DNA of 23,100 bases from an uncultured Bdellovibrionales bacterium (GTDB lineage Bacteria > Bdellovibrionota > Bdellovibrionia > Bdellovibrionales > JAMPXM01): NCBI GenBank assembly GCA_937927435.1, contig CALBDW010000014.1:1-23100 (forward strand). The letters are read 5' to 3'. A program made the position numbers and the translations under genes. The notes under the pieces are model-generated. The model made no database searches, was not told where the DNA came from, and saw nothing but the letters and a program-made list of their open reading frames with translations. Positions 15,319-23,086 of this stretch are shown here, piece after piece; within the stretch, counting starts at the first letter, position 1, and each line of letters opens with the position of its first letter.

Positions 15319-17393
15319 GTTCCGTCTCTGAACCCTCGCCAACAACGGCCGCCGAAGAGGCTCCGGCGTTTTGGCAGATCGCCGTTGAGGCGCCGCTGCC
15401 GACCACGCTCACTTACCATGTGCCGGATGAGTTGCGCGGAGATCCGCGCCTACGCCGCGGCCAGTGTGTCACCGTGCCGCTCGGCAAGCGGAAAGTCAGC
15501 GGGCTTCTTATTTCCGGTTGCGACGATCCGGGGCCGTTTCAAATCAAGGACATTATCGCGATCGACGAAGAACGACCCTGCCTGCACGAACCGTTTATCC
15601 GCTGGCTCGAGTGGCTGGCCCGTTATTACGTTCATCCGATCGGCCAAGTGGTGGAAATGGCGTTCCCGCCTCTTGCACGCGCCAAATCGGCGCGCAACAA
15701 GTCGCGCAAATCCGCGGTGGTTCCAGAACGTGAAAAAACCATCCCGCCGGAACTCACCGAAGAACAGCGCGGGGTGATCGAGGCCATCCAATCCGAGCCG
15801 GGGTTTCAAACACACCTTGTCCACGGTGTGACCGGATCCGGAAAGACCGAAGTCTACATGCGCCTACTCGAAAAGGTCATTTCGGAAGGGAAGCAAGGGA
15901 TCGTTCTCGTACCGGAAATCTCGCTTACGCCCCAGCTGATCGAACGCTTCACTCGACGTCTCGGAAACGCCGTCGCGGTGATCCACTCCCATCTGACCCC
16001 GCGAGAGAAAACCGACCAGTGGTGGGCGATGCTGGAAGGCCGGAAGCAAGTTTTGATCGGCGCACGCTCGGCTCTCTTTTGCCCGCTTCCGCGCTTGGGC
16101 ATGATCGTCGTCGACGAAGAACACGAATCGAGCTTCAAACAGGACGAAAAGCTCAAGTACCACGCGCGGGACGCCGCCGTCATGCTCGGCAAGTTCAGCG
16201 ACTGTCCCGTCGTCCTCGGTTCCGCAACGCCTTCGCTCGAAACATGGCATAACGCCCAAACGGGCCGTTACCGGCTGCACCAACTCCGTTCCCGCGTCGC
16301 CGACCGCGAAATGCCGTCCATCGAAGTGATCGACATGCGGGCCGAGCGCGATATTCGCAAGCAAAAAGATATGAACGACCTCCCATTTTGGATGAGCGGA
16401 ACGCTTTTCCAAGCGCTGCAGGATACGCTCGAACGCGGGGACCAAGCCGCCCTCTTCCTGAATCGCCGCGGAGTCGCGCAAGCCGTTGTCTGTCCCGCCT
16501 GCGGTTACGTGCCGGAGTGTCCGAACTGCGCCGTCAAACTCACGCTTCACGGGAAGAGCCACTTGCTCTGCCACTACTGCGATTATCACGAAACATTGAC
16601 TGAGCAATGCTCGAATTGCCCGGACGGCGACCCGAAACCGATCGGACTCGGGACGGAAATGCTCGAAAACGATCTAAGCAAACTCTTTCCCGAAAAGCGC
16701 ATCGCTCGAATGGACCGCGACGAAATCGCCTCTCGAGAAGATCTCGAGCGCATGATCGCGGAAATCGAAAACCGCGAAGTCGATTTACTTGTCGGCACGC
16801 AGATGATCGCAAAAGGTCTCGACTTCCCGGGTCTCACCCTCGTCGGCCTCGTGATGGCGGATGTCGCTTTTAACCTGCCGGATTTCCGCGCTTCCGAGCG
16901 CAGCTTTCAGTTGCTCACCCAGGTCAGCGGTCGTTCAGGCCGCCATCTTGACGAAGGAGCGGGGAGGGTCATTATTCAAACCTACAACCCCGAGCATCCG
17001 AGTATTACGTTCACGTGCGCGCACGATTACGAAAGCTTCGCCCGGTACGAGTGTAGTTTCCGCGAGGCGCTCGGGTACCCGCCGTTCGGCCGCCTCGCCA
17101 GCTTCCGGATCCAAGGCCTCGATCCCGAGAAAGTCAAATTGACCGCGCGACAACTGCGCGCCCGCGCCGAAGCTCTCAAAGAAAAATCGGCGCGTTTTAA
17201 AAGCCTGGAAATTCTCGGACCCGCACAAGCACCTCTTGCGAAACTGCGCAACCAACACCGCTGGCAGCTTCTGGTCAAAGCTCCGGACGCCGCCACCATG
17301 GGTGCGTTCTGCCGTCCGCTGGCCGAAAACCAGGATTGGGTCCCATCAGCCGTGAAAATCACCGTCGACATCGATGCGATTCATCTGCTTTGA
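15315..17393 (+). CDS. priA: Primosomal protein N' (replication restart helicase PriA)
   Basis: 692 residues (E. coli PriA is 732). PriA recognises stalled forks and D-loops and reloads the replisome. The N-terminal DNA-binding region covers ~18-135; the helicase core shows Walker A GVTGSGKT (171-178), DEEH (267-270) and GSATPS (302-307). A zinc-binding insertion carries eight Cys in four CxxC pairs (393/396, 402/405, 419/422, 432/435), then GLGTEMLEND and QVSGRSGR (motif VI, usually QVAGRAGR). All essential residues are present. The start ATG overlaps the preceding stop. Confidence 0.98.
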   Translation: MSSVSEPSPTTAAEEAPAFWQIAVEAPLPTTLTYHVPDELRGDPRLRRGQCVTVPLGKRKVSGLLISGCDDPGPFQIKDIIAIDEERPCLHEPFIRWLEWLARYYVHPIGQVVEMAFPPLARAKSARNKSRKSAVVPEREKTIPPELTEEQRGVIEAIQSEPGFQTHLVHGVTGSGKTEVYMRLLEKVISEGKQGIVLVPEISLTPQLIERFTRRLGNAVAVIHSHLTPREKTDQWWAMLEGRKQVLIGARSALFCPLPRLGMIVVDEEHESSFKQDEKLKYHARDAAVMLGKFSDCPVVLGSATPSLETWHNAQTGRYRLHQLRSRVADREMPSIEVIDMRAERDIRKQKDMNDLPFWMSGTLFQALQDTLERGDQAALFLNRRGVAQAVVCPACGYVPECPNCAVKLTLHGKSHLLCHYCDYHETLTEQCSNCPDGDPKPIGLGTEMLENDLSKLFPEKRIARMDRDEIASREDLERMIAEIENREVDLLVGTQMIAKGLDFPGLTLVGLVMADVAFNLPDFRASERSFQLLTQVSGRSGRHLDEGAGRVIIQTYNPEHPSITFTCAHDYESFARYECSFREALGYPPFGRLASFRIQGLDPEKVKLTARQLRARAEALKEKSARFKSLEILGPAQAPLAKLRNQHRWQLLVKAPDAATMGAFCRPLAENQDWVPSAVKITVDIDAIHLL

Positions 17394-17465
17394 CGCCCTC
17401 ATCACGTCTTAAAGTGAGGCAGGAAGCTCAGGTTTCCGAGGGAAAGATCCGATAGATGCGGAGCC

Positions 17466-18197
17466 ATGGCATCGCGAATCTGGATTTTCGTCGCAATCAT
17501 CGCTTTCAGCGTTGTCGGACACGCCAACAACAAATCCGAAGTCATCAAAAAACGCGTGCAAGAGTTCATCGCGTCCATCGCTCCGTGCGAAAAATGCAAG
17601 AACCCGCTCACGCGCGAAGCGGGTGAACAGCCGCTAGGCCAAACCACAATCAAAGACCTGCACGGCGATGACATACCCATGACCGTGATGAACGACGAAT
17701 ATGTTTTGAAGCTCTTCCAGGAAATGACCGTGCAAAGAAAAATTCCCTTCGGTTACCCCGAAGACGGTTGCTACGCCCGCGCGCATGAGATGGCGTACCA
17801 ATTCGACCAAATGGACATTCACTCCGGAAAGGTATTCGCCACCGGCGTCTTCAGAATCGAAAACAGCAAGGCGAAAAACGGCGTCATCACATGGGGTTTC
17901 CACGTCGCGCCGTTCGTCCTCGTCGACGACGGCAAAGTGAAAAAGCCTTGGGTGATCGACCCATCCCTTTTCTACGAGCCGGTCCCTATCGAAAGATGGC
18001 TCGAAAAGCTCACTGAGCATCCGGCGGCGAAACTCAAGGAAGTCTTTCTGACGAATCGTTACATTTATCACCTGCGCCACAAAGACCGGCGCCTTCAAGA
18101 CTTTGATCCTGAGGATCTGCGAGCGGCCCGCAAGGTCATGAAGAAATACCTAAAGAAAGACGACAAGCGCACACGACGGGCTTCGGCCTTCCCGTGA
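17466..18197 (+). CDS. Exported protein-glutaminase-like enzyme
   Basis: 243 residues. A signal peptide covers 1-20 (WIFVAIIAFSVVGHA). The core has three separated motifs in the order of bacterial protein-glutamine glutaminases: DGCYARAHEMA with Cys102, WGFHVAPFV with His146, and WVIDPSLFYEP with Asp165, giving a Cys-His-Asp triad. That family deamidates protein glutamine side chains to glutamate and shares the papain/transglutaminase-like fold. A CEKC pair (41-44) lies in what may be a propeptide, since known members are made as pro-enzymes. The C-terminus is lysine/arginine-rich. The ATG at 17466 has GGAG only 2 bases upstream. Identification rests on motifs; the substrate is unknown, and host or prey proteins, or its own envelope, are possible targets. 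Confidence 0.8.
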   Translation: MASRIWIFVAIIAFSVVGHANNKSEVIKKRVQEFIASIAPCEKCKNPLTREAGEQPLGQTTIKDLHGDDIPMTVMNDEYVLKLFQEMTVQRKIPFGYPEDGCYARAHEMAYQFDQMDIHSGKVFATGVFRIENSKAKNGVITWGFHVAPFVLVDDGKVKKPWVIDPSLFYEPVPIERWLEKLTEHPAAKLKEVFLTNRYIYHLRHKDRRLQDFDPEDLRAARKVMKKYLKKDDKRTRRASAFP

Positions 18198-18240
18198 CAA
18201 GCCGATAGGCGTGTCGTCCCGATTCATTTTTAAACAGTGA

Positions 18241-18269
18241 GTGTCACATTCATTCTTCTCCGATAAAAT
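18241..18269 (+). promoter_or_regulatory. Candidate housekeeping (sigma-70) promoter for the CFI-box gene
   Basis: GTGTCA (18241-18246, 4 of 6 to TTGACA), a 17-base spacer and TAAAAT (18264-18269, 5 of 6 to TATAAT), lying 43 bases before the GTG start at 18313 in a 115-base gap. Confidence 0.45.
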
Positions 18270-18312
18270 AAGCGAAGATACTTTGAACAGGACTCGCTCC
18301 AAAGGATGACTT

Positions 18313-19206
18313 GTGGCCGACTCTTTGACAGGGGCCGATGAAATCATTACCTGCCCGTACTGCGGCGATAACGTCTCATTGCTCGTACCGGTTGAAAGCG
18401 GTATGAGACTTCGCCTGCAGAAAGAGGCGCAAATCATCAATGTTCCCGAGCGGGTTTGCGAAGGCTGCATCAAGCAGCTAGCGAAATCGATTTCACGAGG
18501 AGCGGTTCTCCGCGCCGAGCAGCGGGCTAAAGAGCAAAACCGCCTCATGCTCTGGCGCAACCGCGTGAAACTGGTTAAGCAAGCGAAAGCTCACCTTTCC
18601 CAGAAAAATTATTCCGACGCAGCGATCGCTTACGAAAAGTATTTGCGTGTTCTCGAAATCGTCTACGAGAAGAAATCCGGCGAGCTCTCTCCCGATTTGT
18701 TCAAAGGCGAAGCTCGGGCCCAAGAGATGACGGTCATCGCTTCGGTCTATTGGGATTTGATGCGGATCTACGACACGCACGAAAAATACAAAGACCGGCA
18801 GATGAAAGCCGCCCAAAAATTGGCCGAGTTCGCACGCTTTACACCGGCTTTTCCACACATCATGAGGCGTGCTGAATCGTACGTCCGCCAGGCGAAAAAC
18901 CCCGCCGCATTCAAGGCGTTTCTCCGCATGGCTCGAGCTTCGCGGCCGCGCTGCTTTATCGCGACAGCAGCGTTCGACGGATACCGCCATCCTGTCGTTG
19001 AAACGCTCTGCCAATTTCGCGATCAAAGACTGAAGACGAATCGCATCGGACGCGTGTGCGTCCGCGTTTACTACCGGCACTCGCCGAAAATCGCTGATTT
19101 TCTCGACACACATCCCGCCCTCAAACCGGCCACCCGAAAGGCTTTGGGATATTTGGCGTACTGGATTTCGAAGTGCGGTTTGGTGAGAAAGGGCTTTACT
19201 CCCTGA
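18313..19206 (+). CDS. Zinc-ribbon, helical-repeat, CFI-box C-terminal protein
   Basis: 297 residues, no signal peptide. The N-terminus holds a Cys4 zinc site (CPYC at 14-17, CEGC at 49-52). The middle (~65-205) is helical; QAKAHLSQKNYSDAAIAYEKYL looks like a tetratricopeptide repeat. The C-terminus starts CFIATAAFDG (214-223) and continues with FRDQRL, GRVCVRVYYRHSPKIADFL and a final hydrophobic helix, the hallmark of the 'CFI-box' domain, whose function is unknown. The start is GTG 18313 with AAGGA (18302-18306) 6 bases before it. The domain order suggests a cytoplasmic adaptor or membrane-associated protein. Confidence 0.85.
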   Translation: MADSLTGADEIITCPYCGDNVSLLVPVESGMRLRLQKEAQIINVPERVCEGCIKQLAKSISRGAVLRAEQRAKEQNRLMLWRNRVKLVKQAKAHLSQKNYSDAAIAYEKYLRVLEIVYEKKSGELSPDLFKGEARAQEMTVIASVYWDLMRIYDTHEKYKDRQMKAAQKLAEFARFTPAFPHIMRRAESYVRQAKNPAAFKAFLRMARASRPRCFIATAAFDGYRHPVVETLCQFRDQRLKTNRIGRVCVRVYYRHSPKIADFLDTHPALKPATRKALGYLAYWISKCGLVRKGFTP

Positions 19207-19222
19207 ATCGCTTTAGCGATTC
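19205..19222 (+). terminator. Hairpin overlapping a stop codon, before the next ribosome site
   Basis: GAATCGC (19205-19211), loop TTTA, GCGATTC (19216-19222): a perfect 7-bp stem beginning inside the TGA stop of the CFI-box gene. No T-run follows, so it is a poor classical terminator; it ends just before GGGG (19225-19228) and could instead influence translation of the next gene or mRNA end stability. Confidence 0.4.
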
Positions 19223-19231
19223 TTGGGGTCT

Positions 19232-20392
19232 ATGGCTCAAAGCAGATCGTTGAAATCCGATGAATTTGACAGCTTGGTAATTGGAGGCGGACTCGCCGGT
19301 TTGATCGCGGCCCATCAGCTGGAAGGAACGGGACGCAAAGTTGCCCTGATCGAGGGCCTCGACGGCCTCGGCGGAAGCTGCCGCCCCGTGAGTTCCCGCG
19401 CCGGCATCATTGATAACGGCCTCAAATTCTTTCCCGATACCGAAGAAGCCCGCGCCTGCTTGGAGTGGCTCGGAAACGTTTTGGGCGAGTCGATCCACTA
19501 TACAGTGGTGGAAGCCGCTCCCGTCACTTTTGACGACGGAAAATTCAAACCCTTCATCGGCTTCGGCGACCAAAAAGTCGCGACCGTCAGCGAGGTGAAC
19601 GTATACGCACAAGAGAGATACCTTCGCCTGGAAACGACTCCGAAAGAGTGGGTTGCGCGATTAACAGAATCGTTCACTGGAACAACGATGATGCAGTCAT
19701 ACGTCACAAAGCTCCATGTGGACGACACTTTCGTCATCAACGCGGTGATCAATGGCGCAAAGCATCTTTCGGCGCGTGAAGTCTTGTTCTGCGCTGCCCC
19801 CCAACAATTAACCAGGCTTCTACCCGATTCCCACGTTCCCACGAAAATCCGCCAGCGCTTAATGAGAGGTGAGTTCTGGACCTCCGTATCCCTCGATCTC
19901 ATTCATAAAGGAGTGGTTTCGGAGTCCGAAGCCATCCATATCCTAAAAGGAGCGAACGAAGAGCCCTGCGTCGGCGTCTTCCATAAACCCGTGCAACTCG
20001 AGGACGGCCAAACCGCCCAGCTTTCGCAATGGCTCACCTTGGTTCCGCGCGATATCACGGACGATCCGGAACTGGTCGGTGGAGCCCTTAAGCAGATCAA
20101 GCGCCAGGTGAAGCGCGCCTACGAAAACAGTCTGGACGGACTCATCCAGGAACGAATCATCGTGAATCCAACCAGTCATGGCGATTTCACGGGTTTCCTG
20201 CCGCCAGATGGTCTCTGGCCAAAGCTGCAGAATCTTTGGGTTATTTCGGGTTTCTTGGATCCGGCAAAAAACCTCGTTGGTGCTCTTTGTCAGGCGCGGA
20301 GAACACTGGCCTCGGTCGCGGGAGAACCCATCGAGCCCATGGCCCTCGATTCCGAGTCGGCTGAAAATTCGGCACCTCAGGCCAACGCCTAA
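19232..20392 (+). CDS. FAD-dependent oxidoreductase-like protein (amine oxidase/phytoene desaturase fold)
   Basis: 386 residues. The N-terminus has the dinucleotide-binding motif VIGGGLAGLIAAHQL, then an acidic residue in ALIEG that would bind the ribose, and GGSCRP, as in amine oxidase, protoporphyrinogen oxidase and phytoene-desaturase relatives. The usual C-terminal FAD-contacting glycine motif is reduced to WVISGFLDPAKNLVGAL. It is short for the family, so the substrate domain may be reduced. ATG 19232 is preferred over TTG 19223 since GGGG lies 3 bases before it. The substrate cannot be predicted, and nothing nearby suggests carotenoid or heme synthesis. Confidence 0.7.
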   Translation: MAQSRSLKSDEFDSLVIGGGLAGLIAAHQLEGTGRKVALIEGLDGLGGSCRPVSSRAGIIDNGLKFFPDTEEARACLEWLGNVLGESIHYTVVEAAPVTFDDGKFKPFIGFGDQKVATVSEVNVYAQERYLRLETTPKEWVARLTESFTGTTMMQSYVTKLHVDDTFVINAVINGAKHLSAREVLFCAAPQQLTRLLPDSHVPTKIRQRLMRGEFWTSVSLDLIHKGVVSESEAIHILKGANEEPCVGVFHKPVQLEDGQTAQLSQWLTLVPRDITDDPELVGGALKQIKRQVKRAYENSLDGLIQERIIVNPTSHGDFTGFLPPDGLWPKLQNLWVISGFLDPAKNLVGALCQARRTLASVAGEPIEPMALDSESAENSAPQANA

Positions 20393-20446
20393 TAGCCGAC
20401 TCTTGCCGTCCCTGGCGCGCTATGCTAGACGTCAGGGGCAAATTAT

Positions 20447-20577
20447 AGCTGATTACGATCAGTTGATTTGGGTGACCTTCCCATGGGGGGAAGGCTGCCA
20501 ACTAACGACACACTTCCCGAATTCCGCTGGTCCTCGGAAATGAGGGAGCTTCGAACAAATTCGAGGCAGTCGGGAAG
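20447..20577 (+). promoter_or_regulatory. Structured 5' leader of the rpsB operon
   Basis: The 265-base gap before rpsB holds no convincing gene but several complementary pairs. Hairpin 1 is 20447-20453 with 20458-20464. Hairpin 2 is CCTTCCC (20476-20482) with GGGAAGG (20488-20494). A junction is closed by CTTCCCGA (20513-20520) and TCGGGAAG (20570-20577), and encloses TTCCG/CGGAA (20522-20526/20535-20539) and CTTCGAA/TTCGAGG (20549-20555/20560-20566). Autoregulation by S2 binding its own leader is known in other bacteria and would fit. A weak -10-like TATGCT (20421-20426) lies upstream, but no good -35 is seen at 17 bases. Confidence 0.5.
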
Positions 20578-20657
20578 GAGGCTAAACCAGAGGAACTCTC
20601 GCTCCAGCACCGCCGTTCGGCGCCTTTGAGACGTTCCCCTAAAAGCTAGGAGGATTC

Positions 20658-21587
20658 ATGGCACAAGTGACCATGAAAGCTATGTTGGACGCTGGCGTCC
20701 ACTTCGGCCACCAAACGCAACGGTGGAATCCTAAAATGAAGCCCTACGTGTTCACGGCTCGGGGCGGAATTCACATCATCGACCTGCAAAAAACGGTCGA
20801 ACGCGCGAAGATCGCTGCCGACTTCGTTAAAGAAGTGGCGTCAAACGGCGGCAAAATGATCTTCGTCGGAACGAAAAAACAAGCTGTTGAGCCGATCCAA
20901 GAAGCCGCTAAACGCTGCGGCCAATACTACGTCACGAAGCGCTGGCTCGGCGGAATGCTGACGAACTTCGCGACCATCAAAGCCAGCATCGACCGTCTCC
21001 GCAAAATCGACCAAATGCGCGAAAAAGGGGAGCTGGATTTCTTCTCGAAAAAAGAACGCGCCCGCATCGAGAAAGAATACAACCGCTTGGTGGAATACCT
21101 CGACGGTATCCGTGACATGAAAGATGCGCCCGCGGCGATGTTCGTCGTCGACCTTAACAAAGAACACATCGCGGTCGCCGAGGCCCGCCGCTTGGGTATC
21201 CCCGTCGTCGGCATCGCCGACACGAACGTCGACCCCGAGCTCATCGACTACCCGATCCCGGGCAACGACGACGCGATCCGCTCGATCAAACTCTTCGCAA
21301 ACTTGGTCGCTGACGCTTACCTTGAAGGCGCTCAAATCTACGAACAAAAACTGCGCACTCAAACCGACAAAGCTTCGGATGCCGAGAAAGAAAAAGCTGA
21401 CGAGGCCGTTTCCGAAAAAGGACGTCGTGCACGTGGCGCCGCTGCCGAGAAAAAGCAAGCCGGCCCGGCCATCGTTAAGACGACCAAGACGCGCAAACTT
21501 GTCGCTGCCGGCCTGGCTGACGACGTCGAAATCGCTCAAGAGCTTGAAGAAGGTTCGGAAGAGAAAAACGAAGAAGGTGAAGAGTAA
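20658..21587 (+). CDS. rpsB: 30S ribosomal protein S2 with charged C-terminal extension
   Basis: 309 residues; typical S2 is ~240-260. The core is unmistakable: MAQVTMKAMLDAGVHFGHQ at the start, RWNPKMKPYVF, GTKKQA, RWLGGMLTNF, and NTDVDP-type ADTNVDPELIDYPIPGNDDA. After about residue 230 comes an ~80-residue tail, first Lys/Glu/Ala-rich, then a basic TKTRKL segment and a very acidic end (ELEEGSEEKNEEGEE). S2 assembles late on the 30S subunit and is needed for S1 binding. AGGAGG (20648-20653) precedes ATG 20658. It heads the conserved rpsB-tsf-pyrH order. Confidence 0.98.
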   Translation: MAQVTMKAMLDAGVHFGHQTQRWNPKMKPYVFTARGGIHIIDLQKTVERAKIAADFVKEVASNGGKMIFVGTKKQAVEPIQEAAKRCGQYYVTKRWLGGMLTNFATIKASIDRLRKIDQMREKGELDFFSKKERARIEKEYNRLVEYLDGIRDMKDAPAAMFVVDLNKEHIAVAEARRLGIPVVGIADTNVDPELIDYPIPGNDDAIRSIKLFANLVADAYLEGAQIYEQKLRTQTDKASDAEKEKADEAVSEKGRRARGAAAEKKQAGPAIVKTTKTRKLVAAGLADDVEIAQELEEGSEEKNEEGEE

Positions 21588-21605
21588 GCCTCTTTCACCC
21601 CCGGA

Positions 21606-21654
21606 CAAGGGAAGTCTGGTAAGGTCTAAATGGGCCGAGAACGGGCTTCCCTTG
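21606..21654 (+). other. Long stem between rpsB and tsf
   Basis: CAAGGGAAG (21606-21614) is perfectly complementary to CTTCCCTTG (21646-21654), enclosing 31 bases. It lies in the 122-base rpsB-tsf gap with an AT-rich stretch following (21671-21699). It could lower tsf expression relative to rpsB or be a processing site; a classic terminator is unlikely because no T-run directly follows. Confidence 0.45.
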
Positions 21655-21709
21655 GCGGGTTAAGATGCGCGTTTTTGAACCAGTTAATTTTTTAAAAAAG
21701 GATTTCACG

Positions 21710-22360
21710 ATGACGATCTCCGCTTCAATGGTCAGAGAACTCCGCGAAAAAACGAACGCGGGCATGATGGATTGCAAAAGAGCTCTCGAAGAAACCAACG
21801 GCGACTTCGAAAAAGCGATCGATTGGCTCCGCAAGAAAGGCTTGAGCTCGGCGGCGAAAAAAGCCGGCCGTGTCGCCGCTGAAGGTTTGGTCGAATCCTA
21901 CATCCATGGAGAAGGCCGTATCGGGGTTCTTCTCGAAGTCAACTGTGAGACCGACTTCGTCGCCCGCAACGAAGGCTTCCGCGAATTCGTCAGAAACGTC
22001 GCCATGCACATCGCCGCGACCTCTCCGATCGCGGTTAAGCCGGAAGATGTTCCGGCCCACATTCTCGAGCGTGAGCGTCAAGTTTTGACGGAAAAAGCGC
22101 GCGAACAAGGCAAGAAAGAAGAGATGATTCCGAAGATCGTCGAAGGCCAAATCAACAAATGGATCTCGGAAAACTGCTTGCTCGAGCAGGCCTACATCAA
22201 GAACCCCGACATCAAGATCGGCGACTACCTGAAGGAAACGATCGCGAAAACGGGCGAAAACATCGTCATCCGTCGTTTCGTTCGTTTTGAACTTGGTGAA
22301 GGCATTGAGAAGAAACAAGAAGACTTCGCGGCCGAAGTCGCAGCCCAAATCAAGGGATAA
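21710..22360 (+). CDS. tsf: Translation elongation factor Ts (short form)
   Basis: 216 residues; E. coli EF-Ts is 283, whereas short forms of ~200 such as that of Thermus exist. It catalyses GDP release from EF-Tu. The N-terminal UBA-like helix bundle reads VRELREKTNAGMMDCKRAL, followed by the core CETDFVARNEGF with the TDFV motif that contacts EF-Tu, and a single C-terminal coiled region. Only one core subdomain is present, explaining the size. The start is ATG 21710, with AAGGA (21698-21702) 7 bases before it; an in-frame ATG at 21665 has no site and adds residues not seen in the family. Its last codons overlap the pyrH ribosome site. Confidence 0.97.
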   Translation: MTISASMVRELREKTNAGMMDCKRALEETNGDFEKAIDWLRKKGLSSAAKKAGRVAAEGLVESYIHGEGRIGVLLEVNCETDFVARNEGFREFVRNVAMHIAATSPIAVKPEDVPAHILERERQVLTEKAREQGKKEEMIPKIVEGQINKWISENCLLEQAYIKNPDIKIGDYLKETIAKTGENIVIRRFVRFELGEGIEKKQEDFAAEVAAQIKG

Positions 22361-22363
22361 AAC

Positions 22364-23086
22364 GTGAGTTCGAACGACCGCCCGTCCTATAAACGCATTT
22401 TGCTCAAATTGAGCGGCGAAGCCCTGGCCGGTGACCAGGGCTTCGGCATCAATCCCAAAATCATCCAAGACATTGCTAAGGGTATCGCGGCGGCGCACGA
22501 AGCCGGCGTACAAATCGGCATCGTGATCGGCGGCGGCAACATCGTGCGCGGAATGGCGGCTTCCGCTAACGGCATGGACCGGGCGAGCGCCGACTATATG
22601 GGAATGCTCGCCACGTGCATTAATGCGCTGGCGCTTCAAGACGCCCTTGAAAAGGTCAATGTCTACACGCGCGTTCAAACCGCGATCGAAATGGCCGAGA
22701 TCGCCGAGCCCTACATCCGGCGACGTGCGATCCGTCATCTCGAAAAAGGACGCGTGGTCATCTTTGCGGCGGGTACAGGCAACCCGTATTTCACCACCGA
22801 TACAGCGGCAGCACTTCGCGCCATGGAAATCGACGCAGAAGTCATCATGAAGGCGACGAAGGTCGACGGCGTATACGACAAGGACCCCCAAAAGTACCCT
22901 GATGCCACCATGTTCGACGAGTTGAGTTACATTGAGGTTCTTAACCGGCGCCTCAATGTCATGGATTCGACGGCGATCAGTCTCTGCATGGACAACTCGC
23001 TGCCGATCTTGACGTTTAACTTGAAGGACCCGGCAAACATCCTCCGTGCCGTTCGCGGAGAAAAAATCGGCACGCTGGTCAGATAA
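22364..23086 (+). CDS. pyrH: Uridylate kinase (UMP kinase)
   Basis: 240 residues, full length. It phosphorylates UMP to UDP in the cytoplasm, controlling pyrimidine nucleotide supply. The amino-acid-kinase-fold motifs are clear: ILLKLSGEAL at the N-terminus, IGIVIGGGNIVRG, DYMGMLATCINALALQDAL, TGNPYFTTDTAAALRA, and KATKVDGVYDKDP. The start is GTG 22364 with AAGGGA (22352-22357) 6 bases upstream, 3 bases after the tsf stop. Only 14 bases follow before the window ends; ribosome recycling factor (frr) is the usual next gene but is not seen here. Confidence 0.98.
   Translation: MSSNDRPSYKRILLKLSGEALAGDQGFGINPKIIQDIAKGIAAAHEAGVQIGIVIGGGNIVRGMAASANGMDRASADYMGMLATCINALALQDALEKVNVYTRVQTAIEMAEIAEPYIRRRAIRHLEKGRVVIFAAGTGNPYFTTDTAAALRAMEIDAEVIMKATKVDGVYDKDPQKYPDATMFDELSYIEVLNRRLNVMDSTAISLCMDNSLPILTFNLKDPANILRAVRGEKIGTLVR

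Noticed and set aside
17410..17455. TAAAGTGA (17410-17417) and TCCGATAG (17448-17455) upstream of the glutaminase-like gene.
   Set aside because: They are 30 bases apart, far too long for one promoter. Pairing TCCGATAG with TCAGGTTT 12 bases upstream gives a start almost on the ATG, implying an unlikely leaderless mRNA.
18201..18208. GCCGATAG, 7 of 8 to the sigma-28 -10.
   Set aside because: No -35 element at a suitable distance; the upstream bases are the end of the coding region.
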